Source: JAHEEL01 sp963836085 (GTDB lineage Bacteria > Actinomycetota > Acidimicrobiia > Spongiisociales > UBA5794). Taken from it: 64,000 nt of DNA. This document shows, piece by piece, positions 1 to 8,703 of this stretch. How positions within the stretch are numbered: position 1 is the stretch's first letter; each line of letters begins with the position of its first letter. Where the stretch lies: positions 62,001 to 126,000 of the forward strand of contig CAWIHT010000013.1 of assembly GCA_963836085.1 (NCBI GenBank), given 5' to 3'. The position numbers and the translations under genes are program-made. Under the pieces are notes generated by a model, which ran no database searches, was not told where the DNA came from, and was given only the letters and a program-made list of their open reading frames with translations.

Positions 1-22
1 GACCGGACCCGTCAGGGCCCAC

Positions 23-175
23 TCAACAGCCGGGTTCGCCGTGATTCCCACAGCACGAGGTGCCGTTCTTCAGTTTGATTGCGTTGTTCTTCGCCACCAG
101 TCGCAGCTTCTCGAACAGCGGCAGATCGCTGTTGCGGAAGTTGTCGAACGACGGGCGCAGACCTGGTCGTGCCAT
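23..175 (-). CDS. Small Cys/His-tailed conserved protein, 50 aa
   Basis: A 50-residue frame starts MARPGLRPSF and ends CCGNHGEPGC (Cys41, Cys42, His45, Cys50). The hexamer TACGGT lies six bases before the ATG and no Shine-Dalgarno is present, which fits a leaderless transcript. The frame is divergent from the next gene and its codons end mostly in G or C. From memory, short proteins with this Cys/His tail occur in actinobacteria and Chloroflexi without known function. A metal-binding tail is only a guess. The charged, non-membrane sequence suggests a cytoplasmic protein. Confidence 0.72.
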   Translation of the reverse strand: MARPGLRPSFDNFRNSDLPLFEKLRLVAKNNAIKLKNGTSCCGNHGEPGC

Positions 176-245
176 GACCGAACCGTACCACCCCGCACGG
201 TCCGTGCTCCGGCTAGCGTCGGATCAACCGAAGCGAGAGGTGCAC

Positions 246-569
246 ATGTATTTGATCAGGAGAGTCTGGGTGACGAAGTCCCGGCAGGCCAGGCAGGTGG
301 CGTCGCTCGTCGCCGAGATCGGCGGGATCTACGAACAGGTCGGTCAGCGAGAAGACGTCCGCGTCTACTTCAATGGCGGGACGCTGCCGGGGGAGCGCGA
401 TGTCGTGTACATGGAGTGGACGGCACCGATCATCGACTCGCCCTACCGGGGCGATAACACCCTCCCCGACACCGGCGCCGTGGGACAGAAGGTTCGCGAT
501 CTGACCGAGGACTCCTGGATCGAGTTCTACGAACTCCTCACGCCTGACAAGGCGTTGCCTACGGAGTAG
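246..569 (+). CDS. Hypothetical protein, 107 aa
   Basis: The start ATG is chosen because GAGAGG stands five bases upstream; the same frame is open further upstream but without a ribosome binding site. The protein begins MYLIRRVWVTKSRQ and has two halves of alternating strand- and helix-like sequence (VRVYFNGG, VVYMEWTAPI), which resembles a small dimeric alpha/beta barrel of the ABM type. There are no membrane segments or catalytic motifs I can name. It stands alone between a divergent small gene and an MFS transporter. I do not recognise a function. Confidence 0.6.
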   Translation: MYLIRRVWVTKSRQARQVASLVAEIGGIYEQVGQREDVRVYFNGGTLPGERDVVYMEWTAPIIDSPYRGDNTLPDTGAVGQKVRDLTEDSWIEFYELLTPDKALPTE

Positions 570-668
570 CCGCACCAGCCAGCGCGGTCGTCTGTCACGC
601 GATTCGACATCAGCGGCCGACGACCCCAGCGGTGGTGGCAGCAGGATCCGCCGGTAGTCTCAACCGTC

Positions 669-1913
669 ATGGATGAGCCGTCAGCCGCAGGACGGGAGAG
701 CCGGCCTGCAGTGAAGCAGGGCCGACGGGAATTCCTCGCGCTGATGGCGGCCGCGACGGCGACCGTCGCGATCTCGATCGACGCCATGCTCCCGGCGTTC
801 GGTGAACTTCGCGAATACCTCGGCCTGCCGTCGGACTCGTCATCGGTTGCCCTTGTCGTGACCGTGTTCTTCGCCGGTCTCGGCATCGGCCAGTTCGCCT
901 ACGGACCCCTGGCGGACCGATTCGGACGCAAGCCGGTCTTCCTCGCCGGGCTGGTCCTGTACGCGACCGCCGGGTTCGCCACCACGCTGGCAACGTCGCT
1001 CTCGTGGATCCTGATCGGCCGCTTCTTCTGGGGGCTCGGTGCGGCCGGTCCTCGGATCGTCTCTCAGGCGTTGTTGAGGGACCGGTTCCGCGGTGATGCC
1101 CTCGCCCGGGCGATGGCGGTGATCGTGACGGTCTTCCTCATCGTGCCGACCCTTGCGCCCGTGCTCGGTCAGACGCTGTTGCGCTTCGGTTCGTGGCGGT
1201 ACACCTTTGCGGTCGGACCGATCTTCGGTCTGCTGGTGGCGTTGTGGTCAACGAGGCTCACCGAGACGCTCAAGCCCAGCGACCGTCGACCCATCAACCT
1301 CCGCGCGCTCCTCAAGACCGTCGGCGAGATTCTGGCGACGCGCCGCACCGTCGGGAACGCCATCGCCCTCATGGTCATGAGCGCGGCGTTCCTTCCCTAT
1401 CTGGGGTCGTCGGAGCGGATGTACGGCGAGATCTACGATCGCGGTGACACGTTCTTCTTGTTCTTCGGCTTGAGCGCGGTCGTGATGGCCGGGTTCACCC
1501 TCTCCTTTGCCAGGATGGTCAAAGCCATCGGCTCCCGGCGAACCATGGCGGGCGTCTTCATTCTTCTCGTTGTCGCGTCCACGGTGAACCTTCTGGTGAC
1601 GGTCATGTCGGACGGTGTTCCGGCCTTTGTCTTCTTCTTCCTGGCAACAACTCTGTTGATCTCGCTCCAAACGTCGCTGTCCCCGCTGCTGACTTCGGGG
1701 GCGCTCGACGAGGTCGGCTACGCGGCGGGGACGGCCGCTTCTACGATCGGTGTCATCAGCCTGCTCGGCGGCGCCATACTGTCGCCGTTCGTCGACTCGG
1801 CCATCGGCACGACGATCACGCCATTCGCCGTCGGATTCTTCGTGTTCAGCCTCTTGGCTGCGCTGGCTGCCGGTTGGGCCAATACGGGTCGGTCCGGCGC
1901 CAGGGTCGCCTGA
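669..1913 (+). CDS. MFS drug-resistance transporter (Bcr/CflA-like)
   Basis: A 414-residue protein with about 12 hydrophobic segments. The cytoplasmic loop after helix 2 reads GPLADRFGRKP, the MFS motif A, and IDAMLPAFGELREYLG in helix 1 is typical of the Bcr/CflA group of proton-driven multidrug exporters. A polar N-terminal tail of about 25 residues precedes helix 1. TAGTCT lies eight bases before the ATG without a Shine-Dalgarno, so the transcript is probably leaderless. It ends 15 bases from the convergent hydrolase gene. The substrate cannot be told from sequence. Confidence 0.85.
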   Translation: MDEPSAAGRESRPAVKQGRREFLALMAAATATVAISIDAMLPAFGELREYLGLPSDSSSVALVVTVFFAGLGIGQFAYGPLADRFGRKPVFLAGLVLYATAGFATTLATSLSWILIGRFFWGLGAAGPRIVSQALLRDRFRGDALARAMAVIVTVFLIVPTLAPVLGQTLLRFGSWRYTFAVGPIFGLLVALWSTRLTETLKPSDRRPINLRALLKTVGEILATRRTVGNAIALMVMSAAFLPYLGSSERMYGEIYDRGDTFFLFFGLSAVVMAGFTLSFARMVKAIGSRRTMAGVFILLVVASTVNLLVTVMSDGVPAFVFFFLATTLLISLQTSLSPLLTSGALDEVGYAAGTAASTIGVISLLGGAILSPFVDSAIGTTITPFAVGFFVFSLLAALAAGWANTGRSGARVA

Positions 1914-1928
1914 CAACGCCGATGCTCG

Positions 1929-2789
1929 CTAGATGACGGTGAGGTCCCGGCCGTAGACGAAGGGTTCGGCGTAGGCCGATGTGACCTCGTCGAGAAGCTC
2001 ATCCTCGGTCGCGTGCCATAGCAACTGGTGGGCGAGCACCAGGACGCCCGGATTCGCCTCGGTGGCGACGCTGCCGAGGTGGGCTCCCGAGGTGTGCGAC
2101 CGCTCATGATATTCCCGCCACTCGGGAGGGCGGTCGGCGAGGCCCGCCGTCGAGTAGACCTCGTGCACCAGCACGTCGCAGCCGGCATAGGTGGGCACCA
2201 TCTCGGCGAACGGACCGGTATCGCCTGAGATGATGACCGTCCGGTCCGGCGTCGTGATGCGATATCCCATGGCAGGGAAGGGGCCGTGGAGGGTCGGATC
2301 CCAATCGCCGTGCTGCACAGCGAACGCCTCGACTTCGACGAGGTCGTCGACGTAGACGACGCCTGGGGTCACGTCTCGGCCGACGATCTCGTGGCCCCGC
2401 TCGGTGTGCGGTTCGTTGAGCGATCGCTTCGCGACATCCAGCGAGTAGGCGTCGGCGATCGATCGGGACATCGCAGCGGTCCGGAGCGGGCCGTAGACCT
2501 CAAGGGGTTCTTCTCTCCCGAACATCCATGGTGTCAGCATCAGTTCGCCGAGACCCAGGATGTGGTCCGAGTGCATGTGGGTGAGAAACGCCCTCGTGAC
2601 CTGCGACATCGCAAGTCCAGCGACTCCTGCCTCGTGGCCCTCGGACAGGCGGAGGCCGACACCCGGACCAAAGTCGAAGAGGTAGGGGTTGTCGTCGACC
2701 ACGACGGCAGTCGAGGTTCCTGCCCGACCGACCTCGGTGCGGGGCGTACCGGTGCCGAGGAGCACCACACGTGTACGGAGGTCGGTCAT
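1929..2789 (-). CDS. MBL-fold metallohydrolase, RNase Z/arylsulfatase-like
   Basis: The 286-residue protein has the metal site THMHSDH (His71, His73, Asp75, His76), a second-metal Asp in IISGDTG near residue 190 and a late His in LAHQLLWH. This order matches the RNase Z/AtsA branch of the metallo-beta-lactamase fold. The N-terminus VVLLGTGTP is typical of that branch too. It lacks the long exosite arm expected for a tRNA 3' processing enzyme, so a small-molecule hydrolase (for example an aryl ester or sulfate) is as likely. TACCAT seven bases before ATG suggests leaderless transcription. The molybdoenzyme gene ends 53 bases upstream on the same strand. Confidence 0.82.
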   Translation of the reverse strand: MTDLRTRVVLLGTGTPRTEVGRAGTSTAVVVDDNPYLFDFGPGVGLRLSEGHEAGVAGLAMSQVTRAFLTHMHSDHILGLGELMLTPWMFGREEPLEVYGPLRTAAMSRSIADAYSLDVAKRSLNEPHTERGHEIVGRDVTPGVVYVDDLVEVEAFAVQHGDWDPTLHGPFPAMGYRITTPDRTVIISGDTGPFAEMVPTYAGCDVLVHEVYSTAGLADRPPEWREYHERSHTSGAHLGSVATEANPGVLVLAHQLLWHATEDELLDEVTSAYAEPFVYGRDLTVI

Positions 2790-2842
2790 GGGTCGGATGG
2801 TACGAGATGTCGCGGCGGCGACGCTCCGACCGAGTGTGCGCG

Positions 2843-5131
2843 TCAGTCTGCGAGCAACTCAGGGAGGTCGTGCGCTTCCATCCGCGGTGGCTCTCCCGTG
2901 AAGCGCTCCACCTGGACGAGACAGGTCTGGGCGCTCGGGCCCTGGGCGAGTTGCGACGTGCCGACGTCGCGGGTCAGGACGTTGGGGTTGCCACTCCGGT
3001 CCAGTCCGTCTGGTCCGATCGGGTCCCACCAGGCACCGGTCGGCAACTGGATCACTCGCTCGACGAGATCGTCTCGAATGGCAACAGCTGCCAGTGTCGC
3101 TCCGCGGTCGTTGAAGATACGGACGAGATCTCCCGCGCTCAAGTCGCGGTCGGCCGCGTCGCTGGGGTGCATCCCCACCTGCTCGCGCCCGTCGACCTTG
3201 GCGCCGAGGCTCGTGTCTCCGTGGTCCCACTGCGAGTGCAGTCTGGTCTTCGGCTGGTTCGAGATCATGTGGAGCGGGTATTCGGCGACGTTGCCGATCC
3301 ACTCCTTCGGTTCGATCCACGTCGGATGTGACGGGCACGTGGGGTAGCCGAAACCCTCGATCGTTTCCGAGTACAACTCGATCCTGCCGGACGGGGTCGA
3401 AAGCGGTGACCCCTCCGGGTCGGCCACGAAGGCTGCGAGGGTCGACGCGGCCGGCGGGATCCATGCTTCGGGTATCTGGAAGTGGCCAAGCTCTCGGAGT
3501 TCGTCGAGGGTCGGGAAGTCCGGGTGGTGCGAGTGGAAGCGTCCGTAGAGGTGCTCGACCCACTCCGCGCCGGTGCGGCCCTCGGTGAAGCGGTCCTCTG
3601 TACCGAGCCGGCGGGAGAGGCCGGCGAAGATGTCGTAGTCGTTGCGGGCTTCGCCAACCGGGTCGATCGCCTGCTCCATCCAGAAGATGAAGTCATCCGT
3701 CGTGCTCCCTCCGACATCGTTCCGTTCGAGAGTTGTTGTCGCGGGGAGGACGACATCGGCACGTCGGGCGAGCGCATTCCAGAACGGCTCGTGAACGACC
3801 ACGGTGTCGGGGACCTGCCAGGCCCGTGCGAGCCGGTTGAGGTCCTGATGGTGATGGAACGGGTTTCCGCCGGCCCAGTAGACGAGGTGGGTCTCTGGAT
3901 AGGTGAGGCGTCGACCGTCGTAGTCGAACTCCTCGCCGCCGTGCAGAAGCAGGTCCGAGATTCGGGCCACCGGGATGAAGTCGGAGACGGCATTGCGACC
4001 CTGCGGGAGTCGGGGGAGTTCGTGATAGCCGAATCCCTGCCCGACGAGGCCCACGGCTCCGTAGCCGAACCCGACACCGCCACCCGGCTGACCGATCTGA
4101 CCGAGCATGGCTGCCAGCGCGCTCGCCGCCCAGTAGGGCTGCTCGCCGTGGTCCGACCGCTGAACCGACCAGCTCACCGTCACGAGTGTGCGGGCACGGG
4201 CCATCTCGGCAGCAAGCGTCCGGATGCGTTCAGCATCGACGCCCGAGATCTCCGACGCCCACTCCGCCGACTTCGGGATACCGCCTTCTTCCCCGAGGAG
4301 GTAGGCACGGAAGCGGTCCCAGCCGACGCAGGCGCGGGTCAGGAACGACTCGTCGTGGTCGCCGGCGACCAGCAGGCTGTGGGCGAGGCCGAGCATTACG
4401 GCGGCGTCGGTGTTCGGCCGCGTCGGCAACCACTCCGCCTCGACCGCATCGATCAGGTCCTCGCGTAGCGGCGACAAGTTGACGAAGCGCACGCCTCGAT
4501 CGCGGCAGGTCTCAAGGCGGCTGGAGAGCAGGTGCCGTCCCTGGCCGCCGTAGCTGACCTGGCTGTTCTTGATAGGCATGCCGCCAAAGCTGACGACGAG
4601 TTCGGTGTGCTCCGCGATCTCGGGGAACTGGGGCTGCTCGTCGACCAAGTCATCGAACGAGATCCCGAAGATGTGGGGCGTGATCACGATCCCAGCAGCG
4701 ATGGAGTAGTTGTCGACCGACGAGGTGTACCCGCCGATGGAGTTGAGGAACCGGTGCACCTGACCGACGGCATGGTGGAAGCGGCCGGCGCTTGCCCATC
4801 CGTAGCTGCCCCCGTAGATCGCTTGATTTCCGAACTCGGTGCGAACGCGGTCGAGTTCGGCGGCCACCATGTCGAGCGCGACATCCCAGTCGACCTCGAC
4901 AAACGGCTCGTATCCACGGCGGTCGTTGTTCGAGCCCGGGCCGTTGCGGTACCAGCTCTCGCGAATCGATGGCCGAGCGACACGGCTGCGGCGTACGGCC
5001 TTGAGGGACTGGCCGATGGGGGACGGGTCCGGGTCCTTGGCGAACGGGTGAACCGCGGTGATCTCGGTGCCGTCGGTCTCGACGTCGTAGGCCCCCCAGT
5101 TCGTCAGTGTCAGGTGTCGTGTTGTGGCCAT
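2843..5131 (-). CDS. Molybdopterin oxidoreductase, BisC/DMSO-reductase family
   Basis: A 762-residue protein of the DMSO-reductase type III family (biotin sulfoxide, TMAO and DMSO reductases). No N-terminal Cys cluster is present, so no 4Fe-4S centre is expected. The segment GGSYGWASAGRFHHAVGQ, then GGYTSSVDNYS, aligns with the family, and Ser143 in NYS is the expected molybdenum ligand. The C-terminal domain (RLHSQWDH, GREQVGMHP) is the molydopterin dinucleotide-binding fold. No Tat signal is visible, so it should be cytoplasmic and BisC-like. ATG is preferred over a GTG one codon earlier; GGGGAGG stands just upstream. Physiological substrate (S- or N-oxide) is unknown. Confidence 0.88.
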   Translation of the reverse strand: MATTRHLTLTNWGAYDVETDGTEITAVHPFAKDPDPSPIGQSLKAVRRSRVARPSIRESWYRNGPGSNNDRRGYEPFVEVDWDVALDMVAAELDRVRTEFGNQAIYGGSYGWASAGRFHHAVGQVHRFLNSIGGYTSSVDNYSIAAGIVITPHIFGISFDDLVDEQPQFPEIAEHTELVVSFGGMPIKNSQVSYGGQGRHLLSSRLETCRDRGVRFVNLSPLREDLIDAVEAEWLPTRPNTDAAVMLGLAHSLLVAGDHDESFLTRACVGWDRFRAYLLGEEGGIPKSAEWASEISGVDAERIRTLAAEMARARTLVTVSWSVQRSDHGEQPYWAASALAAMLGQIGQPGGGVGFGYGAVGLVGQGFGYHELPRLPQGRNAVSDFIPVARISDLLLHGGEEFDYDGRRLTYPETHLVYWAGGNPFHHHQDLNRLARAWQVPDTVVVHEPFWNALARRADVVLPATTTLERNDVGGSTTDDFIFWMEQAIDPVGEARNDYDIFAGLSRRLGTEDRFTEGRTGAEWVEHLYGRFHSHHPDFPTLDELRELGHFQIPEAWIPPAASTLAAFVADPEGSPLSTPSGRIELYSETIEGFGYPTCPSHPTWIEPKEWIGNVAEYPLHMISNQPKTRLHSQWDHGDTSLGAKVDGREQVGMHPSDAADRDLSAGDLVRIFNDRGATLAAVAIRDDLVERVIQLPTGAWWDPIGPDGLDRSGNPNVLTRDVGTSQLAQGPSAQTCLVQVERFTGEPPRMEAHDLPELLAD

Positions 5132-5217
5132 CACCCTCCCCGGTCCACGCGAACCCTAGTGACGGTGGGTGGCACTCCGGACGACAGGGATCGCTGCGCA
5201 GGTACTCCCGAACGCGA

Positions 5218-5264
5218 CCGCACGCGCCACGATCCCGAACGATTCGGTGCCGTGGCGCGTGCGG
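5218..5264 (-). terminator. Hairpin downstream of the PadR gene
   Basis: Two 14-base arms (5218-5231 and 5251-5264) are perfectly complementary, and the 19-base loop itself contains CCGAA-CGA-TTCGG. It lies 35 bases after the PadR stop on the minus strand and has no T-run, as is common for terminator hairpins in high-GC actinobacteria. It separates the PadR unit from the molybdoenzyme promoter. Confidence 0.65.
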
Positions 5265-5298
5265 CGAACGTGATGAGCGAGCGGACCCACCGGAACGG

Positions 5299-5898
5299 CT
5301 AGCTCTCCTCGTCGTCGCCGGCGAGGATCCGGTAGACGTCTCGCTTGGTCTGCTCGAGGATCGCTCTCGCCTTGGCGATCTGGGCCTCGGACCCGGAACG
5401 GGCGACCTCCACAACGGCGGCGCCAACCTGGAACCCGAGCTCGCGCAGGGCGAACAGTCCGTCTTCGTCGGTGTCGGCGCCGAAGCGTTCCCACGGGGGA
5501 GCGTCTTCGCCGGATTCGACCTTGACGGTCCCATCATCGGTGAGGCGATATACCTTCTTCCCGTCTTGATCCGTCGCCTCGATGAGTCCTTCATCGCTGA
5601 GCTGCTGGAGCGTGGGATAGATGGAACCCGGGCTGGGCTGCCACATCCCGCCGCTGCGCTCGGAGAGCTCTTGCATGATCTGATAGCCATGCATGGGCTC
5701 TTCAGCGAGCAGGTGGAGGATGGCGGCGCGAACGTCGCCACGGCTCACTTTCATCTTGCCGGGGAAGAACGGTGCGGATCCCATGGGGAATCCCCCACGA
5801 CGGCTGCGACCGCGGCCCTTCTTGTGCTTGTGGTGGCCGGACGACATCGCCATGCGGCGGCGGACAACGGGCCACGGGGGTGCCATTGCGTATGACAT
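5299..5898 (-). CDS. PadR family transcriptional regulator
   Basis: A 199-residue protein. Residues 1-45 are a basic, Gly/Arg/His-rich extension (GHHKHKKGRGRSRRGG). The winged helix follows (AAILHLLAEEPMHGYQIMQEL, then GSIYPTLQQLSDEGLI), which is the PadR signature, and a C-terminal helical region of the dimerisation type completes it. GAAAGGAG stands a few bases before the ATG. A near-perfect palindrome lies about 32 bases upstream of the start, so autorepression is likely. The metal-like basic/His extension is unusual; its role (DNA or metal binding) is a guess. The ligand is unknown. Confidence 0.9.
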   Translation of the reverse strand: MSYAMAPPWPVVRRRMAMSSGHHKHKKGRGRSRRGGFPMGSAPFFPGKMKVSRGDVRAAILHLLAEEPMHGYQIMQELSERSGGMWQPSPGSIYPTLQQLSDEGLIEATDQDGKKVYRLTDDGTVKVESGEDAPPWERFGADTDEDGLFALRELGFQVGAAVVEVARSGSEAQIAKARAILEQTKRDVYRILAGDDEES

Positions 5899-5929
5899 CG
5901 GTCTCCTTTCGAGAACTGTCGAGACTATA

Positions 5930-5945
5930 TCACGATATATCGCGA
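5930..5945. promoter_or_regulatory. PadR operator candidate
   Basis: TCACGATATATCGCGA is a 16-base inverted repeat with one mismatched pair around a perfect CGATATATCG core, in a locally AT-rich stretch upstream of the PadR ATG. PadR proteins commonly repress their own promoter through such palindromes. The next plus-strand gene starts 78 bases away, so the site could serve both directions. Confidence 0.55.
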
Positions 5946-6022
5946 TGTGTCAACCGAGATTTGTTCCCAACGACGGCATCGCTGATCGCGTAAGGTGGGT
6001 CGGCGCGCGATCAGGAGGCAGC

Positions 6023-6385
6023 ATGGCGAACGAATGGACGCTCAACTACTTGCCATCTGACGGTGGACGCCTGACGGGGCGGCTCAGCGTCGGACCCGAT
6101 GATGTGCGGTTCTCCGCGCTCTACGACTCATCGAACAGCGAGGTCATCAAGGGGATTGCCGGGGCCCTCGGCGTGTTCGCTGCATCTGGTGGACACGCGT
6201 CGTACGTTCACGATTCGGACACTGAATTCGAAGTGGTTCTTCCGAAAGCCGAGATCACGTCCGCCGTGCAGGCCAAGAAGGGCATAATGAAGCGGGCCGT
6301 CATCACCATGGCGGACGGCAGCGAGTTCGTGTTCGACTACGGCATGCTTTCGACGAAGAAGCTCGTCGCGGCCATCAACGGCTAG
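6023..6385 (+). CDS. Hypothetical protein with GRAM/PH-like fold
   Basis: A 120-residue protein rich in beta-type strands: LNYLPSDGGRLTGRLSVGPDDVRFSALY, then FEVVLPKAEITSAVQAKK, then AVITMADGSEFVFDYG, ending in a short amphipathic helix (STKKLVAAING). This layout resembles PH-like/GRAM domains, but no motif is decisive. AGGAGG is placed four bases before ATG. It is divergent from the PadR gene and may share its operator. No membrane segments. Function unknown. Confidence 0.7.
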   Translation: MANEWTLNYLPSDGGRLTGRLSVGPDDVRFSALYDSSNSEVIKGIAGALGVFAASGGHASYVHDSDTEFEVVLPKAEITSAVQAKKGIMKRAVITMADGSEFVFDYGMLSTKKLVAAING

Positions 6386-6527
6386 CTCGCCGGTCACTCG
6401 ATCGGGACGCGTCGGCCGAGGCGATGGCCATTGTGTTCGCCCCTCACGACGCCCGTGTCCCTCAACCGGCTGTGATCGTGTATCGTCGCCGTGAGCGCTG
6501 GGCGGCGCTCAGAAGGAAGGCATTGAG

Positions 6528-6881
6528 ATGGTTCAGGGGCAGCTGGCACCTGTCGCAGGCGTGGTCGACTGGCAACTGCCGGCGATTCGCAGGACCGCGG
6601 TCGCTCTCGGTGTTGCGCTTCTTGCGCTCAACGTCCTTGACCTCTTCGTGACGAACCTCATCGTTGAGCGATTCGGTGGCTTCGAGGCGAACCCCCTGAT
6701 GGCACCGTTGATCGGTACCCCTTCCGCGATAGTCGTCAAGGTCGGTATCTGCATCGCGGTGATCGCTCTCGCGACCCGAATCACCACGCCGCGAATGGTG
6801 ACCGGTCTGCGGATGGCCGTAGCGGTCTACGTGGTCGTCACCACCGTGAACGTTGGGCAGGTCGCCTACCTGATGGTCTAG
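6528..6881 (+). CDS. Small membrane protein, DUF5658-like
   Basis: A 117-residue protein with three predicted membrane helices. Helix 1 runs into LNVLDLFVTNLIVERFGGFEANPLM; the N-x-x-D-x-x-x-T ... E-x-NP pattern is what I associate with DUF5658 proteins. GAAGGAAG precedes the ATG by a few bases. It is a single-gene unit followed by the convergent aldo/keto reductase. Function of the family is unknown. Confidence 0.72.
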   Translation: MVQGQLAPVAGVVDWQLPAIRRTAVALGVALLALNVLDLFVTNLIVERFGGFEANPLMAPLIGTPSAIVVKVGICIAVIALATRITTPRMVTGLRMAVAVYVVVTTVNVGQVAYLMV

Positions 6882-6927
6882 GTCGCGACTGTCGTCCATC
6901 TCGTCGGGGGAATGGCGCCCGACGGCA

Positions 6928-7917
6928 CTACCTGCCGAGGATCGATTCGATGTCGGCCATCTGCCCGGCGGATAGCGGCCCGAACGCCATGGCGCCGGCA
7001 TTCTCCCTCACCTGCTCGCGAGTCTTGAATCCCGGAATCGGGATTGTGACGTCGCTGCGGCCCCATAGCCATGCGATCGCACCTTGTGCCAGCGTCCTGC
7101 CATCGCTCGTGAGCACGCCGCGGACCGAGTCGAGCGCGTCGATCCATTGCCGGGCGGGCCGTCCATTCTCGAGTCCGGGGAACCACCGGGCGCTGCCGCG
7201 AACGTCGTCGTCGCTGAATTCGGTGTCGGCGGTGAACTTGCCGGTCAGGATTCCCATCCCGAGCGGACTCCGGTTCACACTTGCGAGGCCCATCTCCTTG
7301 CAGCGAGCGAGCAGTTCCAGGTTCCCGTCGAAGATGCTGAGCTGCTGCTGCACGGCCGCACAGCCGGGACCATCGGAGAACGCGACCGCGGCGTCGGTGC
7401 GATCGGTGCTCCACCCGTACGCTCTGATCTTCCCCTCGGCCACGAAGCGTTCGAGTTCATCTCGTATCGGGAGCGATCGGTCAATGGTGAGTCCGCCGGG
7501 ATGCAACTGGTAGAGGTCGATGTAGTCGGTGCCGAGGTTGGTGAGGCTGGTCTCGAGGTCGTTGCGCATGGAGGGAACCACGTCGCTCGCCTCCTCGGAG
7601 ACGCCGTAGCACGTGACGTTCTTGCCTTCGGCGTCGACGCGATGGCCGAACTTCGTGGCAACAACGACCTGATCCCGTCGACCGGCGAGGGCCGACCCGA
7701 GAACTCTCTCGCTGTGACCGCAGCCGTAGTTGGCGGCCGTATCGAAGAACGTGACGCCGAGATCGATGGCCTCGTGGATTGCGAGAGTGGACTCATGGTC
7801 GTCGACGGCGCTCCATCCGGCCGCGCTTCCTTCGAACGTCCAGACGCCGCCGATGGCCCAGCACCCCATTCCGACGGCGCTGACCTCGATGCCGCTCCTC
7901 CCGAGTGTCCGCTTCAT
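6928..7917 (-). CDS. Aldo/keto reductase
   Basis: A 329-residue TIM-barrel oxidoreductase. Visible family elements in order: GMGCWAIGG near the N-terminus, TFFDTAANYGCGHSERVLG (Asp and Tyr of the catalytic tetrad), VVVATKFGH (Lys) and YIDLYQLHPGG (His). The C-terminal IPIPGFKTREQVREN is the NADPH-binding end. It should reduce aldehydes or ketones with NADPH in the cytoplasm; the substrate is not evident. GAGGAGGCGAGGGC stands directly before the ATG. A dehalogenase-like flavoenzyme is divergent-free upstream on the same strand, 87 bases away, so the two may be co-transcribed. Confidence 0.9.
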   Translation of the reverse strand: MKRTLGRSGIEVSAVGMGCWAIGGVWTFEGSAAGWSAVDDHESTLAIHEAIDLGVTFFDTAANYGCGHSERVLGSALAGRRDQVVVATKFGHRVDAEGKNVTCYGVSEEASDVVPSMRNDLETSLTNLGTDYIDLYQLHPGGLTIDRSLPIRDELERFVAEGKIRAYGWSTDRTDAAVAFSDGPGCAAVQQQLSIFDGNLELLARCKEMGLASVNRSPLGMGILTGKFTADTEFSDDDVRGSARWFPGLENGRPARQWIDALDSVRGVLTSDGRTLAQGAIAWLWGRSDVTIPIPGFKTREQVRENAGAMAFGPLSAGQMADIESILGR

Positions 7918-8004
7918 GCCCTCGCCTCCTCATCGTGGTGTCGCCTGGTCGATTCTCGCGTGGCTCCCACCGCGTTCCCAGTCGAGATCGTGGCTCTTCA
8001 ACTC

Positions 8005-8703
8005 TCAGCCGTTGTACTCAACAAGGATCTCATCGAGTGGCTTGCGTTCGAGCTGCGGGACCACCGAGTCGCGCTCCGGGTACCCGATCGGGAACAGGAT
8101 GAACGGCCGTTCGTTTGCGGGTCGTTCGAGCAGCTTCGTGAGGAACGCCATGGGGCTGGGGGTGTGGGTGAGCGTGGCGAGACCCATGGTGTGCAGCGAC
8201 GCGATGAACATCCCAGCGGCGATACCCACGGACTCCTTGACGTAGTAGTGCTTCCGGCGTTCACCGTCGGCATCGATGGCGTAGCGCTGCTCGAAGAGGA
8301 TCACGATCCACGGTGCGTGTTCGAGATACGGTTTCTGCCACGACGTGCCGAGGCGGGCGATCTCTTCTTTCCAGTCGTCCGGCATCCGTCCGTCGAGGTA
8401 GTTCGTCCGCTCCTCTTCTTCGGCAGCAAGGCGGATCCGGTGTTTGATCGCCGGATCGCCGACCATCACGAACGTCCATGGCTGCTGGTGCGCGCCGGAA
8501 GGAGCGGTCCCGGCGGTGCGGATAGCGGTCTCGAGCAGATCGCGTGGCACCGGGTCGGCGCTGAAGGTTCGTATCGACCGGCGCTGCGACATTGCGTCGT
8601 AGAAGGCGATTCCTCGTTCTCGCATCTCGTCTTCGGCGAGACGCGGCGCACCGTAGGGCGTAAACTCCCCCTTCGTGGTGTAGGGATAGTGATCCTGTTT
8701 CAC
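8005..8703 (-). CDS. Iodotyrosine-deiodinase-like flavoenzyme (nitroreductase fold)
   Basis: A 232-residue nitroreductase-superfamily protein. It has SQRRSIRTFS, then TAGTAPSGAHQQPWTF, the FMN-binding region that in this subfamily reads APSGAH. The segment EEEERTNYL followed by WQKPYLEHAPW matches the active-site lid of vertebrate iodotyrosine deiodinase, whose Glu, Tyr and Lys grip the amino-acid part of the substrate; the equivalents are visible here. I therefore call it an IYD homologue able, by inference, to reductively dehalogenate halotyrosines or related phenols. The start is GTG with a weak ribosome site. Its downstream neighbour is an aldo/keto reductase. Confidence 0.82.
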   Translation of the reverse strand: MKQDHYPYTTKGEFTPYGAPRLAEDEMRERGIAFYDAMSQRRSIRTFSADPVPRDLLETAIRTAGTAPSGAHQQPWTFVMVGDPAIKHRIRLAAEEEERTNYLDGRMPDDWKEEIARLGTSWQKPYLEHAPWIVILFEQRYAIDADGERRKHYYVKESVGIAAGMFIASLHTMGLATLTHTPSPMAFLTKLLERPANERPFILFPIGYPERDSVVPQLERKPLDEILVEYNG

